From NCBI GenBank assembly GCA_013153895.1, contig JAADDN010000089.1:1-21506 (forward strand): 21,506 nucleotides of DNA, read 5' to 3'. Made by a program: the position numbers and the translations under genes. Each line of letters opens with the position of its first letter. Position 1 is the first letter of the stretch. The DNA comes from Thermoproteota archaeon (lineage in GTDB: Archaea > Thermoproteota > Thermoprotei > Thermoproteales > Thermocladiaceae). The notes beneath the pieces are model-generated. The model made no database searches. It was not told the origin of the DNA and worked only from the letters and a program-made list of their open reading frames with translations. Shown one piece after another: positions 1 through 6,407 of the stretch.

Positions 1-283
1 TCCTCAAGTTTCTTAAACTTCTACTTACTGAGAAGTATCCGAATACTGCTAGAAGTACTATAGGTACTATAGGTATTATTCCTATGATGAAGCTTAGTAT
101 GAGGAGAGCAAACATGACTAAGCTAGGTCCTGCATATGTAAGCAATATTATAGGTATTGAGAAGATGTTTAGAATATTTATTAAAAATCTGGTAAGTGGG
201 TATAGTATGAATATGAAAGAGATTAATGAAAGAATTTTGAAATATATTTCAAATATTTTACTTAGTTTTTCTCTGACTACCAC
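1..283 (-). CDS. membrane protein, N-terminal part (runs off left edge)
   Basis: An open minus-strand frame without a stop runs from a GTG at 281-283 to the window edge, giving about 94 codons. Its C-terminus lies outside the window. A TAG stop lies upstream in frame, with no better start before the GTG. After a short charged start (VVVREKLSK) come long runs of Ile, Leu, Phe and Val, with a YPLTRFLINI turn and a second hydrophobic stretch around ALLILSFIIGIIPIVPIVLL, so at least two membrane-spanning segments are likely. The visible part ends in a basic patch (SRSLRNLR). I cannot name the family from this fragment. It lies upstream on the same strand as nothing else visible and 67 nt beyond the end of the TSUP exporter gene, so the two could be co-transcribed. 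The reading frame is well supported; the start codon is less certain. Confidence 0.6.
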   Translation of the reverse strand, partial: MVVREKLSKIFEIYFKILSLISFIFILYPLTRFLINILNIFSIPIILLTYAGPSLVMFALLILSFIIGIIPIVPIVLLAVFGYFSVSRSLRNLR

Positions 284-350
284 TCGTATTCTTACCTAAG
301 CCTATTGTTAGTTTTTATGTTTATGAACATCTTTATCATTTAGACAATGC

Positions 351-1160
351 TTATATTACTATTAACTGATGTATGAATGGGTGTAGTCCTCTAAGTATGA
401 AGTCTAGTGCTACTCCTAGGAATACGAATCCGAATACTAGTCTTATTATCCATACAGGTGCTCTAGGTACTAAGTATGCTCCTATCCATGCTCCTGTTGC
501 TGTTCCAGCTCCTAGACATATTGCTGCTACTATGTCTACTAGTCCCTGTGCTATCTTGAATCCTGCACTTACTACTGCCATAGATATGAATGATGGTAGT
601 GACGTTCCTATCGCTATCTTTACTGGTGAACCTAGTATGTATATGAATGCTGGAACGAGTGCGTATCCTCCTCCTAGTCCAACTATTCCTGTTATTATTC
701 CTATGAAGAATCCTATAAGTCCTTTAGCTAGTGCACTTCCAGGAACTTTATTCCCAGTCTTCTCAGGTATCTTACCTCTCCTAAGTCCTTCATATATCAT
801 TCTTATTGATACGTATAGGAATGCACCTCCAAGTATTAAGTATAGTAGCCATGGCTCTTTGTAAACATACATGAATATTATTGATCCTATAGCTGAGCCT
901 ACCGCTCCAGTTACTGCTATGATCTTTACCGTACTATAATCAACATTTTTTAATCTAATATGTGCTGCAGCTCCTGAACATGCTGTAACTATGACTGCTG
1001 TTATTGTTGTTCCTATTGCTGTTGCTACTGGGTAACCAAATATGAGTATTAGTGCTGGAAGCATTATAACACATCCTCCAATTCCTAGAAATCCTCCAAT
1101 TATTCCAGCTATGAGTCCCACTATTATCATCAGTGGCACCTTAAGCACTAGTGGTAACAT
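351..1160 (-). CDS. TauE/SafE-family (TSUP) membrane transporter
   Basis: This 269-aa protein has the usual length and layout of the sulfite exporter TauE/SafE (TSUP) family: two homologous halves of hydrophobic segments. Each half begins with the family's glycine-rich motif, GIIGGFLGIGG at residues 19-29 and GIITGIVGLGG at 154-164, each followed by a conserved proline (35 and 170). A short basic cytoplasmic loop (EGLRRGKIPEKTG, about 124-136) separates the halves. Family members move small sulfur-containing or organic anions such as sulfite, thiosulfate or sulfoacetate; the substrate cannot be read from sequence. The ATG at 1160 follows directly after GAGAAAA. It is divergent from the Cys-tailed winged-helix regulator, with an AT-rich core near 1192-1203 between them. 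Control of the transporter by that regulator is an inference from position only. Confidence 0.85.
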   Translation of the reverse strand: MLPLVLKVPLMIIVGLIAGIIGGFLGIGGCVIMLPALILIFGYPVATAIGTTITAVIVTACSGAAAHIRLKNVDYSTVKIIAVTGAVGSAIGSIIFMYVYKEPWLLYLILGGAFLYVSIRMIYEGLRRGKIPEKTGNKVPGSALAKGLIGFFIGIITGIVGLGGGYALVPAFIYILGSPVKIAIGTSLPSFISMAVVSAGFKIAQGLVDIVAAICLGAGTATGAWIGAYLVPRAPVWIIRLVFGFVFLGVALDFILRGLHPFIHQLIVI

Positions 1161-1191
1161 TTTTCTCAGCTAGGTTCCATATCGTGCATGA

Positions 1192-1203
1192 GAAATAAAT
1201 ATA
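1192..1203. promoter_or_regulatory. AT-rich core shared by divergent TSUP and regulator genes
   Basis: The AT-rich stretch AAATAAATATAT lies about 33 nt before the regulator ATG (1231) and about 37 nt before the transporter ATG (1160). It is the only TATA-like sequence in the 70-nt divergent gap. With a TSS about 26 nt downstream, both transcripts would have leaders of roughly 7-12 nt. Function is inferred from composition and spacing only. Confidence 0.4.
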
Positions 1204-1230
1204 TGAGTTTCCAAGTGGAAAATCTCTGCC

Positions 1231-1815
1231 ATGAGCTTCGAGCTAGATGAGATTGACATAGCGATAATTTCCCTACTTCAGAAGAATGGCGTTATGTCGA
1301 CTAGAGAGATAAGTAGGTTCGTCGGTCTTTCACATACTGCAATTGGAAGAAGATTAAGAAAGTTACCTATCAAGATAACTGCAGTATTTAGTAGAGACAT
1401 AGTTAAAGGTCTCATACTTGTTGTTGGTAAGTTAAGATCGAGATCTGCTATCGATGAGATAGTTAACACTTTTAAGAATTGTCCTAGGATGCTTATGTTT
1501 GCTACTGGAGGATCAGATAGATATATGGCTCTAATGTTTGCTGAAGATCAATCAGTTATAGACTGCATATCGCTAGATTGCGAAGTCAGGATGCATCCTG
1601 AGATAGAGGAGAGTCGTACATATGTGTTAGATAGAGTACATATACCAGATTACATATATATTAAGATACCTACGGAGAGAAGAGATGTAGCTCCCTGTGG
1701 ACGTAACTGTCTAACATGTAGAAGATTTAAAGAAGGTACCTGTCCTGGATGTCCAGCAACATATGCTTATCGTGGTCCACTTATAGTGAGGAGGAGAAGA
1801 AGCTCTACTCAATGA
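1231..1815 (+). CDS. winged-helix (Lrp-like) regulator with C-terminal Cys cluster
   Basis: This is a 194-aa predicted transcription regulator. Residues 1-50 form a winged helix-turn-helix of the Lrp/AsnC/MarR kind, with recognition region MSTREISRFVGLSHTAIGRR (22-41). The middle (about 48-145) alternates strands and helices and may be a degenerate RAM-like sensor domain. The C-terminus holds C156-x3-C160-x2-C163-x7-C171-x2-C174, a compact site that could bind zinc or an Fe-S cluster, then a basic tail. Such a regulator could read metal or redox state; that is inference. It is divergent from the TSUP transporter (70-nt gap). Its 3' end overlaps the convergent radical SAM gene by 11 nt. Pairing a DNA-binding domain with a Cys cluster is common in archaea, but I cannot assign a named family. 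Confidence 0.75.
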   Translation: MSFELDEIDIAIISLLQKNGVMSTREISRFVGLSHTAIGRRLRKLPIKITAVFSRDIVKGLILVVGKLRSRSAIDEIVNTFKNCPRMLMFATGGSDRYMALMFAEDQSVIDCISLDCEVRMHPEIEESRTYVLDRVHIPDYIYIKIPTERRDVAPCGRNCLTCRRFKEGTCPGCPATYAYRGPLIVRRRRSSTQ

Positions 1816-2647
1816 ATAGTCTCACCTTTAGACCAGCGTTCTCAAGAATTTTTGAGTAAGTTCTCATTAGCTCTATGTCAGGTTTCTCTATTTTATAACT
1901 TGTTAAGACTGGTCTATACACTGTATATATGTTTACTATATCTGGCTCAATCTTCTGTAGAATATTAGCCATATTATACGCATCATCTTCAGAATAATTT
2001 ACTATGAGCTCTCCCTTATCTGTAATATATCTTAGAAGTAGTATCTGTATCGCGAGCTCACTGTTCAGATTCTTACGAGCCTTCATGAGTCCCTCAATAA
2101 CATCCTTAAACTTAATTGTCTCACATGGCCTATTAATTATCTTGAACTTCTCTTCTAATGATACATCAAGCTTAGCTTCAATATGATCAACATATCTTAA
2201 AGCTCTTAGAATGTTCTCATATTTTAATGTTGAACTATTTGTAAATATTCCTAGAGATTTTACACCATATTCATCACATAGTTTTCTAAGTTCTGAACAT
2301 AGTTCTTCAAGATATGGGTATAATGTTGGTTCACCATTTCCTGATAAGTCTACAGTATCTGTCTCTATCTTGTTAAGAACATCTTTCAATATGTTTATTA
2401 CCTGATCAATGTTTACCTGTACTTGTGATATGTCTGGTCTATCTATCTTCACTATTGTTCTTCCTCTCAGGCAATATATGCAGTCGAATGAGCATACTTT
2501 CTTGAGAGGGAACAGGTTTACGCCTAGACTACGTCCTCTTCTACGTGATTGTACTGGTCCATATATTACTGCTCTATGTTTTGCAGGACATCTTGTGCAG
2601 TCTCCTACGCATGGTGAGTATGGTATTATCTTGTCAGCGCAGGTCAT
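1805..2647 (-). CDS. radical SAM protein (COG0731-like)
   Basis: This 280-aa protein carries the radical SAM cluster motif C52-x3-C56-x2-C59 (CSFDCIYC), preceded by the signature GPVQSRRRGRSLGVNLFPLKK (about 30-50) typical of COG0731-type enzymes, which are related to but distinct from the wybutosine enzyme TYW1. The SAM-binding GNGEPT motif is at 103-108. The N-terminus has a second C13-x3-C17-x2-C20 motif plus C3, suggesting an auxiliary Fe-S cluster. The reaction is not assignable. It lies 31 nt downstream of the 79-aa Cys-rich gene on the same strand, so the two probably form an operon. Its start region overlaps box C/D sRNA candidate A. Its 3' end overlaps the convergent regulator gene by 11 nt. 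Confidence 0.85.
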   Translation of the reverse strand: MTCADKIIPYSPCVGDCTRCPAKHRAVIYGPVQSRRRGRSLGVNLFPLKKVCSFDCIYCLRGRTIVKIDRPDISQVQVNIDQVINILKDVLNKIETDTVDLSGNGEPTLYPYLEELCSELRKLCDEYGVKSLGIFTNSSTLKYENILRALRYVDHIEAKLDVSLEEKFKIINRPCETIKFKDVIEGLMKARKNLNSELAIQILLLRYITDKGELIVNYSEDDAYNMANILQKIEPDIVNIYTVYRPVLTSYKIEKPDIELMRTYSKILENAGLKVRLFIE

Positions 2648-2686
2648 TTACATCATCCTCAGTAAGCCGAAGGATTCATCACGTCT
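2630..2686 (-). ncRNA. box C/D guide sRNA candidate A
   Basis: Read on the minus strand, the motifs run: box C GTGATGA (2676-2682), a 13-nt guide ATCCTTCGGCTTA (2663-2675), box D' CTGA (2659-2662), a 2-nt spacer, box C' ATGATGT (2650-2656, one mismatch to RTGATGA), a 12-nt guide AAATGACCTGCG (2638-2649), and box D CTGA (2634-2637). This is the symmetric two-guide layout of archaeal C/D sRNAs that direct 2'-O-methylation through L7Ae, Nop5 and fibrillarin. No clear terminal stem is visible. The RNA would span the end of the 79-aa gene and the start of the radical SAM gene. Box C contains the stop codon of the former. By the D+5 rule the targets would be the C in UAAGC and the fifth base (G) of CGCAG. 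I could not place them in rRNA or tRNA from memory. Confidence 0.72.
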
Positions 2687-2918
2687 TCTCTTCTAAACTT
2701 TTTCTGAGCTCACTTATATACTTGTTACATTCCTCTATGAATCTACAGTATCTGCATGATGGATGTTCTTCTCCTTTCAATCTTCTGTTTACTATTGTAC
2801 ATATATTTCTTACGTAGTACTTTGGTAAGCATTTTACGCATATTATGGTACCACCTTTCAAGTATGCGACCTCTGTGAAATCTATCTCTCTACCACATAT
2901 GCTGCATCTGAACTTCAT
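2679..2918 (-). CDS. 79-aa Cys-rich metal-binding protein
   Basis: This small soluble protein has eight cysteines. C5-x2-C8 and C27-x2-C30 form a probable four-Cys zinc ribbon. C40, C55-x2-C58 and C64 form a possible second metal site; the spacing CRYCRFIEEC (55-64) recalls Fe-S-binding Cys triplets, but the metal is unknown. The C-terminus is a short charged helix. The gene starts at the ATG at 2918 and probably leads an operon with the radical SAM gene 31 nt downstream, so it may be a partner or metal donor for that enzyme (inference). It is divergent from the AMMECR1 gene, with a TATA-like TTAATAA at 2941-2947 about 25 nt before its ATG. Its TGA stop (2679-2681) lies inside box C of sRNA candidate A. 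I do not recognise a named family. Confidence 0.75.
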   Translation of the reverse strand: MKFRCSICGREIDFTEVAYLKGGTIICVKCLPKYYVRNICTIVNRRLKGEEHPSCRYCRFIEECNKYISELRKSLEEKT

Positions 2919-2939
2919 TACTATAGATGTCAGACATAG

Positions 2940-2947
2940 CTTAATAA
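2940..2947. promoter_or_regulatory. TATA-like core between divergent 79-aa and AMMECR1 genes
   Basis: CTTAATAA is the best TATA-like sequence in the 60-nt divergent gap. It lies about 25 nt before the minus-strand ATG (2918), suggesting a leaderless transcript, and about 35 nt before the plus-strand ATG (2979). Use in both directions is inferred. Confidence 0.35.
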
Positions 2948-2978
2948 CTCTGCTCTGGACTATATTGTGGACTAGTAC

Positions 2979-3659
2979 ATGTCGTTTAGACCGTTAACGT
3001 TAGAGGAGGGGAGGTTTCTGGTAAAGCTTGCTAGAAGAGCTATAGAGGAGTATGTTACTAAGGGTAGGAAGATAGATCCTCCACCTGATACTCCTGAGAA
3101 GCTTCTCAAATTAACTTATGGTGTATTTACGACATTGGAAACATATTTTGAGGATGGTACTACAGAATTGAGGGGGTGTATAGGGTTTCCACAAGGAGTA
3201 TATCCCCTAGCTAGAGCAGTCATAGAGAGTGCTATTGCTGCAGCAACAGAAGATCCACGTTTCGAACCTGTTAAACCTGAAGAGCTAGATAACATAGTTA
3301 TAGAGGTCTCAGTGCTGAGTCCTCTCGAGGAGCTTAAAGTAAGGTCTCCTAAAGAGTATCTAAGTAAGATAGAGATAGGTAAGCATGGTCTCGTCGTTAA
3401 GAGAGGAATATTCTCAGGTCTACTTCTCCCACAGGTACCAGTAGAGTACTGTTGGGATGTTATCACGTTCCTGAACGAGGTATGTCAGAAAGCTCTCTTA
3501 CCACCAACCTGCTGGACTGATGAGGACACTACAATATACATATTTGAGGCACAGATATTTAAAGAAGTTAAGCCTAGAGGAGAGATAGTAGAGAGAGATC
3601 TAGTGAAGGAGTATGAGGAACGTTGTAAAAGCAGATCTTCATCTACATACAGTATATAG
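2979..3659 (+). CDS. AMMECR1-domain protein
   Basis: This 226-aa protein is a full-length AMMECR1 (COG2078) family member. The family's most conserved motif, LRGCIG, is at residues 64-69. It is followed by a helical segment AVIESAIAAATEDPRF (about 80-95) and the strand region IVIEVSVLSPLEEL, both characteristic. The family is found across archaea and eukaryotes. Its biochemical role is unsettled, but it is linked to MEMO and radical SAM proteins in the bioinformatically defined AmmeMemoRadiSam set. Here a radical SAM gene lies one gene away on the opposite strand, though of a different radical SAM family. Its last 47 nt overlap the next gene (PHP) in another frame, implying translational coupling. 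The final dozen residues, rich in Arg and Ser, are probably constrained by that overlap. Confidence 0.92.
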   Translation: MSFRPLTLEEGRFLVKLARRAIEEYVTKGRKIDPPPDTPEKLLKLTYGVFTTLETYFEDGTTELRGCIGFPQGVYPLARAVIESAIAAATEDPRFEPVKPEELDNIVIEVSVLSPLEELKVRSPKEYLSKIEIGKHGLVVKRGIFSGLLLPQVPVEYCWDVITFLNEVCQKALLPPTCWTDEDTTIYIFEAQIFKEVKPRGEIVERDLVKEYEERCKSRSSSTYSI

Positions 3660-4296
3660 TGATGGAGCTAATAGACCAGAAGAGTATGTTAAAGAAGCAT
3701 TAAGAAGAGGTTTCAATATAATATCGATAACAGATCATGATACATTTAAAGGTAGTTTACAAGCAATAAAGTTCGTAAAAGAGAGTAAGATAGATAACAT
3801 AATTATAGTACCAGGAGCAGAAGTGAGGACAAATATTGGAGATATATTAGTATACTGCATAGATGTTCAAGAGGACGATTTTCCAAGAGATGTAGATGAG
3901 CTAGCTGACTGGGCATCAGATAGAAACTGTATTCTAGTCCCTGCACATCCATTAGACATATTTAGACATGGTATAGGTCTATCAAACTTATTGAGATATT
4001 CATGGAAGATCGTTGAAGTATATAATGGTGGTATACTTCTCCCATTACTAAATGAGATAACTTATGCTATCGCTAGAAGATTATCATTATCATGTATAGG
4101 TAATAGTGATGCTCATCATATATCAAGTATGGGCTCGTGTTATACTCTCATCAAGATTGATGAACCAAATGTTGAGTCTGTCATTCAGAGCATGATTCTA
4201 GGCTTGACTGAGCCTCGTGCTGAGGGTTATGGGAGGCGGGTCAGTAAGAAGCTTAAGAGCGTGTTTATTAGAAGAATTCTAAGAACTTCCTTATGA
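3613..4296 (+). CDS. PHP-domain metal-dependent phosphoesterase
   Basis: This 227-aa PHP-family hydrolase shows the family's metal ligands in order: H10 and H12 (ADLHLHTVYSDG), D41-H42-D43 (TDHDTF), E70 (PGAE), H112 (VPAHPLD) and D166/H168 (GNSDAHH). These bind two or three metal ions for phosphoester hydrolysis. Related stand-alone PHP proteins include 5'-nucleotidases and histidinol-phosphatase-like enzymes; the substrate here is unknown. The ATG at 3613 lies inside the AMMECR1 coding region, 2 nt after a good Shine-Dalgarno-like AAGGAG (3605-3610), which supports internal initiation. The 47-nt overlap suggests coupled translation. The basic C-terminal tail (KKLKSVFIRRILRTSL) is unusual, and its final 29 nt overlap the convergent 169-aa gene. 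Confidence 0.87.
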   Translation: MRNVVKADLHLHTVYSDGANRPEEYVKEALRRGFNIISITDHDTFKGSLQAIKFVKESKIDNIIIVPGAEVRTNIGDILVYCIDVQEDDFPRDVDELADWASDRNCILVPAHPLDIFRHGIGLSNLLRYSWKIVEVYNGGILLPLLNEITYAIARRLSLSCIGNSDAHHISSMGSCYTLIKIDEPNVESVIQSMILGLTEPRAEGYGRRVSKKLKSVFIRRILRTSL

Positions 4297-4777
4297 TTGA
4301 TAGTACACAGTAATCTAATTCTCTATCAGCTTCTACATATATTGCTCTATCATCCTGTTTTAAGACATATATGTGTGTTCCTGCTCTATCAATATGGAGT
4401 ATATTATCAAAATCTATCGAAGATATTAGGATAGTAGGGTCTATCATAAGTTCACCAGCTTGTTCAACTACTACATTATTTCTCAAGACTGCACCACCTC
4501 TAAGTCCAAGAAGTTTCACTAGGTCTGAAAGTGTTGATGGTATGTGACTTACCTGTATTATGAAGTATCCTCTTATAGTCTTCTCAAGCTTATCAATCCT
4601 GTCACCAAGCTCTCTTATGTTTGACTCTATTCTCGAGACTGTGGATGATATGTTTGCTAGATATGTACGTACTTCCTCTATTAGGTGAGCTACCTGCGGT
4701 GGTGATGGTGTTTGCGGAATTGATTGTTGAGGAGGTGTGTACTTCTCTTTCTTCTTTGCAAATTTCTCAAATACCAT
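4268..4777 (-). CDS. 169-aa coiled-coil protein of unknown function
   Basis: I do not recognise the family. The protein has three parts. Residues 1-30 are a basic start (FAKKKEK) and a Pro/Gln/Ser-rich linker. Residues 31-70 are a heptad-like helix (VAHLIEEVRTYL to IDKLEKTI), probably a coiled coil. Residues 70-169 form an alternating strand/helix domain with GGAVLRNNVVVEQAGE and THIYVLKQDDRAIYVEA. That pattern loosely resembles a roadblock/longin-type fold, a weak guess. It is the last gene of the unit mvk, 81-aa gene, 89-aa gene, this gene, with a 46-nt gap before it. Start is the ATG at 4777. No signal peptide or membrane segment is visible. Its 3' end overlaps the PHP gene by 29 nt. Confidence 0.65.
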   Translation of the reverse strand: MVFEKFAKKKEKYTPPQQSIPQTPSPPQVAHLIEEVRTYLANISSTVSRIESNIRELGDRIDKLEKTIRGYFIIQVSHIPSTLSDLVKLLGLRGGAVLRNNVVVEQAGELMIDPTILISSIDFDNILHIDRAGTHIYVLKQDDRAIYVEADRELDYCVLSIIRKFLEFF

Positions 4778-4823
4778 GATCTCTAGGTCTACTCTTGGGT
4801 ATATACGTGTATCGCTTACTTCG

Positions 4824-5093
4824 CTAGACTCTAGGTATAATTACATATTTCTCGTGTATTCTCTTTAGATCTCTATAGATTTCTTCGAACATTCTTGCTA
4901 GCTCTCGTGTTAATGCTTGATCAGCCTTCTCCTTATCTCCACTCTCAAGCTCTCGAGCATATGTGAGTACTAGTCTTCTAACGTTTTCAGGTAAGGCTTG
5001 ATATACTTCTATGAGGTCTTCCCTCCTTCTTAGTACTATGATGCTCAAGAGGTATCTCACTATATCTCTGATCTCTCTCTCAGTTAAGTACAC
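4824..5093 (-). CDS. 89-aa helical protein of unknown function
   Basis: This small, highly charged, apparently all-helical protein starts at a GTG (5093). Its helices include YLTEREIRDIVRYLLSIIVL, EDLIEVYQAL, and a long acidic/basic stretch ELESGDKEKADQALTREL followed by EIYRDLKRIHEKY. There are no cysteines and no recognisable catalytic motif. I cannot place it in a family. It lies 37 nt downstream of the 81-aa gene and 46 nt upstream of the 169-aa gene, all on the minus strand after mevalonate kinase, so co-transcription is likely. Codon use matches the neighbours, and the tight packing between two other genes argues for a real gene. Confidence 0.6.
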   Translation of the reverse strand: MYLTEREIRDIVRYLLSIIVLRRREDLIEVYQALPENVRRLVLTYARELESGDKEKADQALTRELARMFEEIYRDLKRIHEKYVIIPRV

Positions 5094-5130
5094 CTTGCTT
5101 ACCAGCTTCTCTAGAAGATTCTCATCTATA

Positions 5131-5376
5131 TTATTCTCGAAAGGGCTTTCCCTCCTTCTTGAGCAGGTACTTACGTACTAGATCTGGACCGTAGTCCTGT
5201 AATGCTATCTCTGCTACATCTACGAGCATTGCTAGTCTCTCTGCTAATCTTCTACCTCCTATAGCCTTGACGAAAGTCTTCTTTGCTAGCTTCTCTCTCA
5301 GCTCGCTTATCGTGTTCTTAAGATCCTCTAGTACCTTCTTAATATCCTCGTTCGAGTACTTCGACTCCCCCGTCAC
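5131..5376 (-). CDS. 81-aa helical protein overlapping mevalonate kinase
   Basis: This small protein starts at a GTG (5376) inside the 3' end of mvk (38-nt overlap). The first half is a coiled-coil-like helix (NEDIKKVLEDLKNTISELREKLAKK, residues about 9-33). The second half is a mixed segment FVKAIGGRRLAERLAMLVDVAEIALQDYGPDLVRKYLL with a possible nucleic-acid- or protein-binding basic patch. No metal ligands, signal peptide or membrane segment are visible, and I do not recognise the family. The out-of-frame overlap with mvk suggests translational coupling, so its level probably follows that of the kinase. Whether it acts with the kinase is unknown. Confidence 0.6.
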   Translation of the reverse strand: MTGESKYSNEDIKKVLEDLKNTISELREKLAKKTFVKAIGGRRLAERLAMLVDVAEIALQDYGPDLVRKYLLKKEGKPFRE

Positions 5377-6307
5377 TAATACGCACGGGGCACAGAATCT
5401 TAAATGCGTTACTATTGTGTATCACCTCGAGCTCTTTTAGCTCTAAACTGTCTAGGTTATCCCTAAGAATGAATAGTATGGCACCTCCGTATCCAGCACC
5501 GCTGATTTTCGCACCAGCTACGTTAGTATTGTTTAAAAGCTCTATAACGATCCTGTTTGATCTGTAGTCAACTACCTCAAGCATGTTAAGAAGCCAGTGA
5601 CATCTTGTAACAAGTTTCCCAAGCTTCTCCACATCTCTTCTCTCTAATGCTTCCAATATTCGTAGAGATATTCTCTCTATAAGGTTAAATATCTCATCTA
5701 TAAGCTCTGGCTCTCTACTTCTCAAGTCTGCTACATGTTTAACAAGTTCTCTAGTACTTCTCAACTTTCTTAACAGTATTATGCCTATTCTGAGCCATGA
5801 TGTATCTATGTGAGCTCTCTCTACAGTTCCTCTTCTCACTATTGTTATTCCTCCAAGAGCTGATGTGTAAGAGTCCATCCTGCTTGCTCTTCCTTGCACT
5901 CTTAGCTCAACCTGATATGCTAGTTCTGCTATATTGTCACTAATGTTCAGATATTTACATAATGCTGCTAATGTTGCTACACATGCTGCAGCCGATGTTC
6001 CTAGTCCAGCTCCTGGATTAACATCCTTATCAATATCTAACTCTATCTCGATACCCTTCAACTTTTCTCCATGTATTTCCTCTATCAATCTTATACATTC
6101 ATTAACGTATCTGAAGAAGCTTGATGTTCTCTCACGTCTATATTCTTCTCTTAGATCTCTAAATTTGAGTACTATCTTATCATCACCTCTAGATCTTAAT
6201 GTTGCTCTCACGTATCTATCTATTGCACATGCTATCGCTGTTCTCCCATATACTACTGCGTGTTCTCCAGCTAACTTAAGTACTAGTGGTGCTTTTGATA
6301 CTATCAT
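5339..6307 (-). CDS. mvk: mevalonate kinase
   Basis: This 322-aa GHMP-superfamily kinase phosphorylates mevalonate with ATP, an early committed step toward the isoprenoid units of archaeal ether lipids. Motif 1 is at the N-terminus (KLAGEHAVVYG, 11-21, with the EHAVVYG typical of mevalonate kinases). The phosphate-binding motif NPGAGLGTSAAA is at 97-108. Motif 3, GAKISGAGYGGA, lies near residue 270. Length is normal. The ATG at 6307 is preceded at a 4-nt spacing by a perfect GGTGATC Shine-Dalgarno (6312-6318, minus strand), unusual here because most neighbours look leaderless. It leads a four-gene minus-strand unit with three unknown genes and is divergent from the acyl-CoA synthetase gene. 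Confidence 0.93.
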   Translation of the reverse strand: MIVSKAPLVLKLAGEHAVVYGRTAIACAIDRYVRATLRSRGDDKIVLKFRDLREEYRRERTSSFFRYVNECIRLIEEIHGEKLKGIEIELDIDKDVNPGAGLGTSAAACVATLAALCKYLNISDNIAELAYQVELRVQGRASRMDSYTSALGGITIVRRGTVERAHIDTSWLRIGIILLRKLRSTRELVKHVADLRSREPELIDEIFNLIERISLRILEALERRDVEKLGKLVTRCHWLLNMLEVVDYRSNRIVIELLNNTNVAGAKISGAGYGGAILFILRDNLDSLELKELEVIHNSNAFKILCPVRISDGGVEVLERGY

Positions 6308-6311
6308 GCTC

Positions 6312-6318
6312 GATCACC
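6312..6318 (-). promoter_or_regulatory. strong Shine-Dalgarno of mvk
   Basis: On the minus strand GGTGATC is fully complementary to the anti-SD end of archaeal 16S rRNA (GAUCACC) and sits 4 nt before the mvk ATG. This fixes the start and implies a leadered mRNA. Confidence 0.6.
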
Positions 6319-6407
6319 GTTTGCATAGTATTATCTTGCTATTTTCTGCAAGCTCTGCACCTCAGCAAACTTATTTTTTCAAGATAATTTAAATATAGTC
6401 GAAATTC

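Noticed and set aside
373..864. 163-codon open frame on the plus strand inside the TSUP exporter
   Set aside because: It is the antisense of a well-supported transporter gene, rich in Ser/Pro/Thr as expected for the shadow of hydrophobic coding, with no motif.
1805..3659. AMMECR1 plus radical SAM read as a complete AmmeMemoRadiSam system
   Set aside because: The radical SAM protein has COG0731-type motifs rather than those of the AmmeMemoRadiSam enzyme, and no MEMO-type gene is present.
4150..4220. TTGATGA followed by CTGT and CTGA inside the PHP gene, a possible fourth C/D sRNA
   Set aside because: Spacing is irregular (14-nt and 9-nt guides, 10-nt D'-C' gap), C' is poor and it lies wholly within conserved coding sequence.
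6170..6235. Perfect GTGATGA C-box-like sequence on the minus strand inside mvk
   Set aside because: No CTGA D or D' box at the right distance; explained by coding sequence. The same applies to isolated TGATGA hits near 4105-4125, 7155-7165, 8670 and 13950.
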